Assembly: GCA_018659505.1 (NCBI GenBank)
Contig: JABJMI010000753.1
Location: forward strand, 1 to 8,329
Direction: 5' to 3'
Source: Planctomicrobium sp.
GTDB lineage: Bacteria; Planctomycetota; Planctomycetia; Planctomycetales; Planctomycetaceae
DNA length: 8,329 nucleotides
Part shown: in pieces, positions 1 through 6,388 of the stretch
How positions within the stretch are numbered: position 1 is the stretch's first letter
Layout: each line of letters opens with the position of its first letter
The notes under the pieces: generated by a model
The model's input: the letters and a program-made list of their open reading frames with translations, nothing else
What the model was told of the DNA's origin: nothing
Databases searched by the model: none
Position numbers and translations under genes: made by a program

Positions 1-262
1 AAGTTTCATCTTGCTTAACGAGAACATGAATGCGATCATGCCACACCTTCTCTGTATCCCAAACCGGAAGCGGAAAGTTCGCACCGCCAGCCACAATCAG
101 TGCATCTTTGTGAACTCCCGCAAAGGGACCAGCGACTCCAAGTTCATCTGGTAGAGACGAGATTTCACTCCAAGACAACACATCCTTGGCGACTTCTTCT
201 TCGGCAGCTAGCCATTGAGATCCAAGAACCAAAATGACGGAGGCGCAGGCGAGATACTTCAT
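1..262 (-). CDS. Exported kelch-repeat (NanM-like, cyclically permuted mutarotase family) protein, N-terminal part
   Basis: The first 87 codons of a gene that continues past the left edge. The start is ATG at 262-260, with a weak GGA element about 7 nt upstream. Residues 1-20 look like a Sec signal peptide: Lys2, a hydrophobic core through Leu18, and likely cleavage after Leu-Ala-Ala20 before Glu21. The mature part begins with segments typical of the cyclically-permuted mutarotase family related to N-acetylneuraminate epimerase NanM: GVAGPFAGV (42-50), VAGGANFP (57-64) and VWHDRIHVL (73-81). The Gly-Gly is the kelch blade signature. NanM relatives interconvert sialic acid anomers in the periplasm. 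The gene lies 26 bp after a sialic-acid-lyase-type gene on the same strand, which supports that role. Some planctomycetal relatives, as I recall, are fused to a sodium:solute symporter; this cannot be judged from the fragment. The family call is fairly firm; the substrate is inferred. Confidence 0.8.
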   Translation of the reverse strand, partial: MKYLACASVILVLGSQWLAAEEEVAKDVLSWSEISSLPDELGVAGPFAGVHKDALIVAGGANFPLPVWDTEKVWHDRIHVLVKQDET

Positions 263-288
263 AGTGATCCACTGTAATTGACGGTCAG

Positions 289-1212
289 TTAATGAACAGT
301 CGTCTGCGACCAATCGAAGAAGCCGATCGATTCTAACTCGACCTTTAACTTGCTGACAGCCTCGTCAGTTAGACGACCTTGAGGTAATCGACAGTCTCCC
401 ATGCTGATTCCCTGCATTCCAAGAATAGCCTTCATCGCTGAATGAAAAGGGAATTGATTGATTGTGCGAATCATCTTGACCGACATCGCCTGCCCTCTCC
501 GTGCTTCGTCAATCTGACCACTCTCAAAAGCATCAATGATCCGTTGATAAAGCGGTGCAGCGACATTATAGGTGCTTCCGATGGCGGCTCGGGAGCCCGT
601 CGCCAATGCTCCCAAAAGCATCTCATCACATCCCCAAACAACATCAAATTGTCCGTCATTCAGTTCTAGGCACTCCTGAAATTCGAACAGTTTTGTGTCA
701 GTATATTTTAGACCAGCGAGATTCGGGATGCGCTCCCCTGCGAGTTCAAGGAACTTAACCATATCCAAAGTTGAACCTGTCAGTGCGGGAATATGGTAAT
801 AGTAGAAAGGAAGATCAGGAGCCCCGCTTGCGACTTCAGCCATGCAATTGATGAGTGTTTCCACATCACCGACTTTGAAGTACGAGGGACAGGTCGCGGA
901 TGTAACATCCACTCCGATTTCTTGAGCATGCCGTGCCAACTCGCGAGATTCAGCGAGGCTATTATGTCCCACCTGAACAATTACCGGCACGCGCCCTTTC
1001 GCAGCCTTCACATAAGCTTCCGAGACCTGCCTTCTTTCATCACTGGTCAGTGACATCCCCTCACCAGTGCTGCCGCAAACATAAAGACCATTCACACCCT
1101 GACTAATCAATAAGTCCACGATTGCTGGAATGGGAGAGACGTTAACGCTCCCATTATCATTGAGTGGCGTATAGGTCGCAGCGATTAAGCCCTGCAAGCG
1201 AAATTTAGACAT
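289..1212 (-). CDS. nanA: N-acetylneuraminate lyase (DapA/NanA superfamily aldolase)
   Basis: A 307-residue class I aldolase of the dihydrodipicolinate synthase/N-acetylneuraminate lyase superfamily, close to the usual length of about 300. It is expected to cleave N-acetylneuraminate to N-acetylmannosamine and pyruvate in the cytoplasm. Visible landmarks are the carboxylate-binding loop GSTGEG (47-52), the catalytic tyrosine Tyr139 in YYYHIPALTG (137-146), and the Schiff-base lysine Lys169 in GLKYTD (167-172). The YYYHIPALTG and GSTYN (212-216) segments resemble animal-type NPL lyases more than DapA, which favours sialic acid over dihydrodipicolinate. The reading frame is open upstream to an ATG at 1284, giving 24 extra residues, but those residues do not fit the family. 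The ATG at 1212 precedes the standard N-terminus (F-x-L-x-G-L-I-A-A-T-Y-T-P) and has a weak GAGA 5 to 10 nt upstream, so I chose it. It is the first gene of an operon with the kelch protein. The superfamily is certain; the exact substrate is likely but inferred. Confidence 0.9.
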   Translation of the reverse strand: MSKFRLQGLIAATYTPLNDNGSVNVSPIPAIVDLLISQGVNGLYVCGSTGEGMSLTSDERRQVSEAYVKAAKGRVPVIVQVGHNSLAESRELARHAQEIGVDVTSATCPSYFKVGDVETLINCMAEVASGAPDLPFYYYHIPALTGSTLDMVKFLELAGERIPNLAGLKYTDTKLFEFQECLELNDGQFDVVWGCDEMLLGALATGSRAAIGSTYNVAAPLYQRIIDAFESGQIDEARRGQAMSVKMIRTINQFPFHSAMKAILGMQGISMGDCRLPQGRLTDEAVSKLKVELESIGFFDWSQTTVH

Positions 1213-1264
1213 CGAGTTTCTCAACGAGAGTAAAACGTAATGTGGAAAAAACAATCCCTTTGTT

Positions 1265-1280
1265 CTGACAGAATTGTCAG
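1265..1280. promoter_or_regulatory. 16-bp inverted repeat upstream of nanA, possible operator
   Basis: A perfect inverted repeat, CTGACA-gaat-TGTCAG, lies 53 to 68 bp upstream of the chosen nanA ATG. A second, shorter palindrome, TAGGA-a-TCCTA, lies at 1291-1301. The symmetry and position fit a binding site for a dimeric regulator of the sialic acid operon. No convincing -35/-10 pair was found nearby, so the operator role is a guess. Confidence 0.25.
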
Positions 1281-1330
1281 TCACTTCTTGTAGGAATCCT
1301 AGAATGTGAACAGCCTACGTGACTCCAGTC

Positions 1331-1606
1331 CTACTCTAAAAAAATATGACTGTCCGTGACAAGTAACCAGATACCAATGCCCGACAGAATAATTGCAAAT
1401 AGAAAGTATGATCCAATCTGACTCCAGTATTCTTTCGGATTGTGCTTCAGTGTGAATGTTTCACTCAGTTTTTTTGGACTTCTCTTTCGACCTTCTCGTG
1501 CTGCTTTAGAGTCACTAACAAATACATTTCCCGACATTAAACCGAAAGCAACTCCAAGCCATGATGGAAGACTCATCACAATCAGAATAATAGCTTCAAT
1601 GTTCAT
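1331..1606 (-). CDS. Small two-helix membrane protein, unknown function
   Basis: A 91-residue protein that I do not recognise as any family. It has two hydrophobic segments (about residues 5-25 and 63-83) joined by a strongly basic loop with a lysine/arginine cluster at 34-46. By the positive-inside rule, the loop would face the cytoplasm and both ends the other side. The start is ATG at 1606 and is well supported: an AGAGGG Shine-Dalgarno (plus-strand 1615-1620) sits 8 nt upstream, the best ribosome site in the window. The gene is on the same strand as nanA, but its stop is 118 bp upstream of the nanA start, so it may or may not share a transcript. The good ribosome site and ordered membrane topology make it a likely real gene, not a chance ORF. 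Confidence 0.65.
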   Translation of the reverse strand: MNIEAIILIVMSLPSWLGVAFGLMSGNVFVSDSKAAREGRKRSPKKLSETFTLKHNPKEYWSQIGSYFLFAIILSGIGIWLLVTDSHIFLE

Positions 1607-1614
1607 TCCACTTT

Positions 1615-1620
1615 CCCTCT
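1615..1620 (-). promoter_or_regulatory. Shine-Dalgarno of the small membrane protein
   Basis: On the minus strand the bases read AGAGGG, followed by 8 nt and then the ATG at 1606. This match to the anti-Shine-Dalgarno is clearly better than those of the other genes here, and it fixes the start of the 91-residue protein. Confidence 0.6.
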
Positions 1621-1749
1621 AAGCTGGTTGACAATTGGTAAGAAGAAACTGTCCTCTCAATCGAAGCGGTACTGAAGTTACCAGCCCAAGATCAAATTAT
1701 GGAAGCGTAAAGGAAGAGGCAGTGTCGTATAGGGTAAAAGTCAACGACA

Positions 1750-1848
1750 ATGTCACTAAGTGACCGCGAAATCTATCAAATTCGTGAGATACTTAAGAAC
1801 ATAGACAACATACCACAGGTTACCCAAGAATTATTAGAGCGTAATTAG
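1750..1848 (+). CDS. Possible small ORF, 32 residues, unknown
   Basis: ATG at 1750 opens a 32-codon frame that ends with TAG at 1846-1848. An in-frame TAA at 1735 rules out a longer version. The peptide starts MSLSDREIYQIREILKN, ends TQELLERN, and is charged and leucine/isoleucine-rich, so it could form an amphipathic helix. This composition is more protein-like than expected from random intergenic DNA. Against it, the ribosome site is poor: the only AGGG is 15 nt upstream of the ATG. It could be a real microprotein, a leader peptide, the remnant of a larger gene, or chance. Confidence 0.3.
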   Translation: MSLSDREIYQIREILKNIDNIPQVTQELLERN

Positions 1849-1927
1849 TCGGTAGCGAGATCAACATCATTTCAAATCTGAAGCGTTGATAAACACTACA
1901 TAGACTAGGTCGATTTCGGTAATTTTA

Positions 1928-1956
1928 TTGACAGATGAAGCTTTTCGACTTAACCT
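1928..1956 (+). promoter_or_regulatory. Candidate sigma70-type promoter for the DUF1549 operon
   Basis: A perfect -35 hexamer TTGACA (1928-1933) is followed by a 17-nt spacer and a weak -10 TAACCT (1951-1956), which keeps the key T1, A2 and T6. Transcription would begin near 1963, leaving a leader of about 90 nt before the ATG at 2053. The -35 and spacing are good and the -10 is poor, so this is tentative. Confidence 0.35.
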
Positions 1957-2004
1957 TGATTGCATCAACTGGCTTTGATGAAGTGAGTTGTACTCCCTCC
2001 TTTC

Positions 2005-2029
2005 GGTTGTTGAATCACATTTAACAACC
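2005..2029 (+). promoter_or_regulatory. Hairpin in the 5' leader of the DUF1549 gene
   Basis: A perfect 7-bp stem, GGTTGTT (2005-2011) with AACAACC (2023-2029), has an 11-nt loop and ends 23 nt before the start codon. A second perfect 6-bp hairpin, CATCAA/TTGATG with a 6-nt loop, lies at 1963-1980. No T-tract follows either, so neither looks like a terminator. The downstream start has no clear Shine-Dalgarno, so leader structure could affect translation, or the repeats could be protein-binding sites. Confidence 0.3.
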
Positions 2030-2052
2030 CGACCTGACGACTGGCTGACAAG

Positions 2053-4926
2053 ATGTCCCACCTTCCACGTCGACTTTTGTTGATATTTGTATTCTGTTTG
2101 AGTGTGCTTCTGTTCTCGAGTTCAAGAGATGCTCATGCCGATGAGAATCCCTCTCTGCATACGAAGATCGATCAATTGCTGCATCAGACTCAAGCTGGTC
2201 CGATTGCGGAAATCGCACATGACTCTACATTTGTGCGAAGAATCTATCTTGATCTGGTTGGTCGTATTCCAACGGTGAACGAAACGAAGTCTTTTCTTGC
2301 TGATCAGACCCCGGAGAAGCGAACCGCTCTTGTAGATCAACTATTGGCGAGCGACGAATTCAATCAACATATGGCTGTTAGCTTCGATCTCATGCTAATG
2401 GAACGTCGAGGTGGCAAGCATGTGAAACAAGAAGAGTTTCGCAAGTATCTCGAAGACTCATTCAAAAACAAAAAATCATATCTGGAATTAACGAAGGAAA
2501 TTTTGGCAGCCGATGGAACTGCTGAAAAGATTCGCCCCGCAGCGGCATTCTACTTGGAGCGCGATGTCGCTCCCGATTTGTTGACCCGAGAAATCGGACG
2601 AGTCTTTTTTGGTGTCGACCTGCAATGTGCTCAGTGTCATAACCATCCGAATATCGATGATTATCATCAGGAAGACTACTACGGACTGCAAGCATTCATC
2701 GTACGAACAAGTCTGTTTCAACCAGACAAGAAAAAACCGGCACTCATTGCAGAGAAAGCGGAAGGTGAAGCGGCATTCAATTCTGTTTTCACATCTCGTT
2801 CAAGTATGACGGGACCGCGAATCTTAAACGGGGAAGAGTTGGTTGAAGTCTCCTTCAAGCCGGGAGAGCGGTATCAAGTCGCACCGGCGAAGAATATTCG
2901 CCACATCCCTACAGAGAGTCGACTCGCCAAACTTGCGACTGCGACCACTGCAAAGCCAACGGACTCGTTCAATAGAAACATCGCGAATCGTCTCTGGGCA
3001 CATATGCTCGGTCGCGGCTTAGTGCATCCAGTTGATCTTCATCACTCAGCGAACCCACCAAGCCATCCCGCTTTGTTGGAATTGATTTCGGAAGACATCG
3101 CTGCGAGAAATTATGACGTTAAATCTTTCCTACGCGAGATCGCGCTAAGTGAAGTTTATCAACGTGACTCCACGCTGAAGTTGGAAGTCGTTGATATTAA
3201 AAAATCGCAAAAACAAATTTCAGATCTTGAAGCTCTAGCCGATGAACAACTCGAACTTTCATATCAAGCGGATGAAGTTGTCGATGCTTCGACGGAGAAA
3301 CTTGACGCTGCCTTCGCTGAGATGAAACCTCTGCAAGCAGAGATCGAGAAGGCAAATAAAGTTATCGCAGACGCACTCAAAGTTCGGGACGCTGCCAAAG
3401 TAAAACATGATAAGACTGCTAAATCAATTGCCGATCAACAGAAGGTCAGCGAACTGGTCGTGAAAGCACGCGAACAATCTAAAGTCGCTTCTGAAGCACT
3501 CAAGGACGATAAGGAACTTGCCTCTGCAACTGCAATTCTGTTGAAAAAGACAGAGACTCTCGCTACAGCACTTTTAAAAATACAGGAGGCTGAAAAGAAA
3601 GAGAAAGCGGAACTGGATAAAGCAGAAGCTAGCCTTAAAGCAACTTACCCCGCAGCGGACGCTGCGGTCGCGAAATCTAAGCCAGTCGAAGAGAAGGTTC
3701 GACAATTAAGAACTGAGCTCATTAGTAAACGTCAAATTGCAGCGAATTACCGTGAAGCATCTGCAGTAGCGACTCAAAAAGCTGAGGCACTCAAGACTTT
3801 GGTTGAATTCAGTCAGTTACAAGCAAAGGTCGAAGAACTCTCGCTTCGGATTCCTCAACTTGTGGAACAGCTTAAAGTTGATCAAGCTCAAGTTCCAGAA
3901 CTTATGAAAGCTGTGGCTGCTAAACAGGTACTGCTTGTTGCTGCTCAACAGGCGATGCAGAAAGCGGATGAGCTCGTGAAGGCGGCGACTCTAAAATTAG
4001 AGAACGAGAAAACAACTGCGGCTCTGCTCAATGAATCGTTAGCAAGGTTGAAAACCGCCAGCCAGCGTATCGAGGGTGAGGAACCGCTCAAAGCAGCTAA
4101 GATCGAGATCGCTACTTCCATTGAAGAATTCAAGAAGAAGATTGAACTCAGCCAGAACGGATTCATAGCACAGCAGGCAAATTTAAAAGCTCAAGCAGAT
4201 ATTGTGGCGACCGCAACGAAAGTACATCAGACGTCGCAAGCAGTACTCACCAAGCAACAGGCGAAGGTTGCTCAGCAAGATGCGGTTATCAAGCAGTCAC
4301 AGACTGAACTAGAAAAAACAAAATCTGCAATCAAAAGTATCGAAGAGTCAATCATCGTCCAGTCTTCAGCTCGACTCAAACTTTTTGAGGTCGTCCAATT
4401 GAATCCTGAACAGCTTGGTTGGTCGATGTTGATCGCAACCGGGCAACGAGATCGACAACGTGCCGCCGAAGCATCAAAGCTGAACAAAGAAAAGCCTCTC
4501 TCTCCTGAAGACTTAAAGGATCCAGCCAAAGTCACAGCTCGCGAGCAACAGATTGATGAAGCGACACAAAAGGCGATAGCAACTCGAGTGGCAACTTTCC
4601 TCCCGCTCTACGGAGCGGGAGCGGGGCAGCCACAACACAATTTCTTTGCCACAGCTGACCAAGCCTTGTTCCTCTCAAATGGAAACGAACTCAAATCGTG
4701 GCTGGCTCCTGCAGATGGAAATCTAACTGACCGCTTAAATACCATTACCTCAGTCGAAGACTTCGCAAAGGAACTCTATCTGAGTGTCTACTGTCGAGTT
4801 CCGACTGCTGAAGAATCACAATTGGTTGAAGAGTATTTACAAATCCGTAAAGAAGATAAACCAGCGGCAATTCAGGAACTCGCCTGGGCATTGCTGACCT
4901 CTGCCGAATTTCGATTTCAGTATTGA
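2053..4926 (+). CDS. Exported DUF1549/DUF1553 (PSCyt2/PSD1) protein with a large central coiled coil
   Basis: A 957-residue secreted planctomycetal protein. Residues 1-29 form a Sec signal peptide: RR at 6-7, a hydrophobic core at 8-21, and Ala-His-Ala29 before Asp30. DUF1549 (PSCyt2) spans about 33-225. It includes RRIYLDLVGRIPT (62-74) and the heme-c-like CAQCHNHP motif (Cys192, Cys195, His196). The start of DUF1553 (PSD1) is at about 305-373, including FNRNIANRLWAHMLGRGLV. From about 382 to 770 the chain is rich in Ala, Lys, Glu, Gln and Leu with heptad character, a long coiled coil. The rest of DUF1553 then resumes at about 777-957 with QLGWSMLIATG and ends LLTSAEFRFQY. The separate PSCyt1 heme domain found in many relatives is absent. 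The family's biochemical role is not established as far as I know; it nearly always pairs with a DUF1501 gene, as here (76 bp downstream). The start ATG lacks a good Shine-Dalgarno, but the signal peptide begins directly after it. Confidence 0.9.
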   Translation: MSHLPRRLLLIFVFCLSVLLFSSSRDAHADENPSLHTKIDQLLHQTQAGPIAEIAHDSTFVRRIYLDLVGRIPTVNETKSFLADQTPEKRTALVDQLLASDEFNQHMAVSFDLMLMERRGGKHVKQEEFRKYLEDSFKNKKSYLELTKEILAADGTAEKIRPAAAFYLERDVAPDLLTREIGRVFFGVDLQCAQCHNHPNIDDYHQEDYYGLQAFIVRTSLFQPDKKKPALIAEKAEGEAAFNSVFTSRSSMTGPRILNGEELVEVSFKPGERYQVAPAKNIRHIPTESRLAKLATATTAKPTDSFNRNIANRLWAHMLGRGLVHPVDLHHSANPPSHPALLELISEDIAARNYDVKSFLREIALSEVYQRDSTLKLEVVDIKKSQKQISDLEALADEQLELSYQADEVVDASTEKLDAAFAEMKPLQAEIEKANKVIADALKVRDAAKVKHDKTAKSIADQQKVSELVVKAREQSKVASEALKDDKELASATAILLKKTETLATALLKIQEAEKKEKAELDKAEASLKATYPAADAAVAKSKPVEEKVRQLRTELISKRQIAANYREASAVATQKAEALKTLVEFSQLQAKVEELSLRIPQLVEQLKVDQAQVPELMKAVAAKQVLLVAAQQAMQKADELVKAATLKLENEKTTAALLNESLARLKTASQRIEGEEPLKAAKIEIATSIEEFKKKIELSQNGFIAQQANLKAQADIVATATKVHQTSQAVLTKQQAKVAQQDAVIKQSQTELEKTKSAIKSIEESIIVQSSARLKLFEVVQLNPEQLGWSMLIATGQRDRQRAAEASKLNKEKPLSPEDLKDPAKVTAREQQIDEATQKAIATRVATFLPLYGAGAGQPQHNFFATADQALFLSNGNELKSWLAPADGNLTDRLNTITSVEDFAKELYLSVYCRVPTAEESQLVEEYLQIRKEDKPAAIQELAWALLTSAEFRFQY

Positions 4927-5002
4927 GGGAATTGAGAGTACAGGGATTAGAGTTAATAATTTTTGACGAGAAAACAGTCAGAGATATACGAAAGAGTCGA
5001 TT

Positions 5003-6274
5003 ATGAAATGCGATTATGCATGCGGTACAGATTCTCATCTACTGGCAAGACGGCAGTTTCTGGGAGCGATCGGAGGTGGCTTTGTCGTCGGAGGTCTGGG
5101 AGCCTTCACTCAAGGGGTCGCTGCGGAACATCTGAAATCGAATCAAATGCGCGTGCTGACGATCTTTCTTTCCGGAGGAGTGAGTCAACTGGAGACTTGG
5201 GATCCAAAACCGAAAACGGATACCGGTGGACCGTTTAGAGCAATTCCTACGGCTGTCCCTGGGATTCATATTTCAGAGCTTCTTCCTAAAACTGCTCAGC
5301 ACATGGATAAGCTCTCTATTGTCAGAAGCTTGAACACCAAAAATGGTGACCACGGAAAAGGTCGCTATCAAATGGTCCATGGTCGCAATCAGATGCCGGG
5401 TATTGACAATCCACACCTGGGTGCAGTTTGTGCCAAAGGACTTGAGCGGGCAGCTTCTCCATTGCCAGGATTCATCAAAGTGCAAGCCGGTGGTCGCGGG
5501 AATGATTCAGCCTATCTTGGTCCCAGGTATAATAGCATCAGCGTGGACGGTGCTCCTCCTGCGAATTCAGCGCGTGTCGCAGGTTTAACACCCGAAGTGG
5601 ATCAGTTTCGCCAGGATTTAAGAAGAAAAGCGAACCAACAGTTTCTCGCCCGCAGACGGACTGCCGAGACCGATGTTTACGCACAGAGTTACGAACAAGC
5701 TTTGCAGTTGATGGAGAAGAGGGATGTCTTTGACGTCAGCAAGGAAGACGCAAAAGAACACGAACGCTATGGAAAACATGACTTCGGTCGTCATTGCCTG
5801 ATGGCACGTCGATTGTTGGAAAACGATATCCCCTTCGTTCAAGTCTCGCATACGAATTACGACACTCATAACGAAAACTTCAACTTCCACTTAGAGCAAA
5901 TGGGCGAATTCGACACCCCCTTCTCGACTCTCATTTCCGACTTGCACGCGCGTGGAATGATGGAATCAACACTCGTTGTCGTCATGTCGGAGTTTGGTCG
6001 TACTCCTCGCATCAACGCACGCTACGGACGCGATCATTGGGGGAATGCCTGGTCAATCTGTTTAGGAGGAGCGAAAGTTCAGCCAGGAGCAGTCATCGGG
6101 AAGACGAATGAAAATGGAACAAAAGTCATTGATCGGGAAATCGATCACGGTCATTTGTTCCATACTTATCTATCAGCTGTCGGGTTGGACTCGATGTCGA
6201 CTTTTAATATCGCCGGTCGCGAGTTACCCCTTGCTGACCCTTCACGTTCAGCGATTCACGAATTGATTAGTTAG
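5003..6274 (+). CDS. DUF1501 protein with twin-arginine-type leader
   Basis: A 423-residue DUF1501 protein, the standard partner of DUF1549/DUF1553 proteins in planctomycetes. The leader has RRQFLG (Arg16-Arg17) followed by a glycine-rich hydrophobic stretch (21-39) and a likely cleavage site after Val-Ala-Ala41, which suggests Tat export in a folded state. The body follows the family: an LSGGVSQLETWDPKP segment (57-70, in place of the more usual H-G-G-G-P-S-x-x-D-T-W-D-P), DTHN (287-290), and SEFGRTPRIN (329-338) with GRDHWGNAW (342-350). The Asp/His-rich motifs resemble those of the alkaline phosphatase/sulfatase superfamily, so a metal-dependent hydrolase fold is plausible; no activity is assigned. 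The start ATG has a weak AAAGAG about 7 nt upstream. The 76-bp gap after the DUF1549 gene contains no terminator, so co-transcription is likely. Confidence 0.92.
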   Translation: MKCDYACGTDSHLLARRQFLGAIGGGFVVGGLGAFTQGVAAEHLKSNQMRVLTIFLSGGVSQLETWDPKPKTDTGGPFRAIPTAVPGIHISELLPKTAQHMDKLSIVRSLNTKNGDHGKGRYQMVHGRNQMPGIDNPHLGAVCAKGLERAASPLPGFIKVQAGGRGNDSAYLGPRYNSISVDGAPPANSARVAGLTPEVDQFRQDLRRKANQQFLARRRTAETDVYAQSYEQALQLMEKRDVFDVSKEDAKEHERYGKHDFGRHCLMARRLLENDIPFVQVSHTNYDTHNENFNFHLEQMGEFDTPFSTLISDLHARGMMESTLVVVMSEFGRTPRINARYGRDHWGNAWSICLGGAKVQPGAVIGKTNENGTKVIDREIDHGHLFHTYLSAVGLDSMSTFNIAGRELPLADPSRSAIHELIS

Positions 6275-6327
6275 TTTTTGAAATGCTGTCTTAACAAAGC
6301 TTGGATTGGATTGAACCATTCTCGATC

Positions 6328-6347
6328 TATATTTTCTTCTGCAGAAG
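6328..6347 (+). promoter_or_regulatory. Possible internal promoter and palindromic operator before the WD40 gene
   Basis: TATATT (6328-6333) is a good -10 match, with TTGGAT (6306-6311) as a weak -35 at a 16-nt spacing. Two bases after the -10 lies a perfect 12-bp palindrome, CTTCTGCAGAAG (6336-6347), where it would cover the expected transcription start. That position suits a repressor site. The gap of 114 bp before the WD40 start is long enough for an independent promoter. The chance of a 12-bp palindrome in a window this size is not negligible. Confidence 0.28.
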
Positions 6348-6388
6348 GCACAAGAAATCAATTCCTTGAACCTAAAATAATAACGATC

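Larger units (their letters stand above)
1607..2052. other. Intergenic region between divergent genes
   Basis: This 446-bp stretch separates the minus-strand membrane protein from the plus-strand DUF1549 operon and should contain promoters for both. What I can see is one possible 32-codon ORF (1750-1848), one candidate plus-strand promoter (1928-1956) and two perfect hairpins (1963-1980 and 2005-2029). I found no tRNA, no insertion-sequence ends and no long repeats. The part from 1621 to 1749 holds nothing I can name. Confidence 0.6.

Noticed and set aside
1213..1284. N-terminal extension of the lyase to an ATG at 1284
   Set aside because: The 24 extra residues do not match the aldolase family N-terminus, and they overlap the palindromic likely regulatory region. 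The ATG at 1212 fits the family exactly.
1996..2004. CCTCCTTTC, identical to the 3' tail of 16S rRNA
   Set aside because: A 9-nt match in a pyrimidine-rich stretch is easily chance, and no rRNA sequence surrounds it.
3945..4535. Minus-strand ORFs opposite the coiled coil
   Set aside because: The low-complexity Ala/Lys/Glu codons of the coiled coil leave the opposite frames open. The products are Ser/Ala/Phe-rich with no family features.
6278..6388. TTG-initiated extension of the WD40 protein
   Set aside because: It would begin 3 bp after the DUF1501 stop, but the added 37 residues are cysteine- and asparagine-rich, form neither a signal peptide nor a WD40 blade, and a good ATG is available at 6389.
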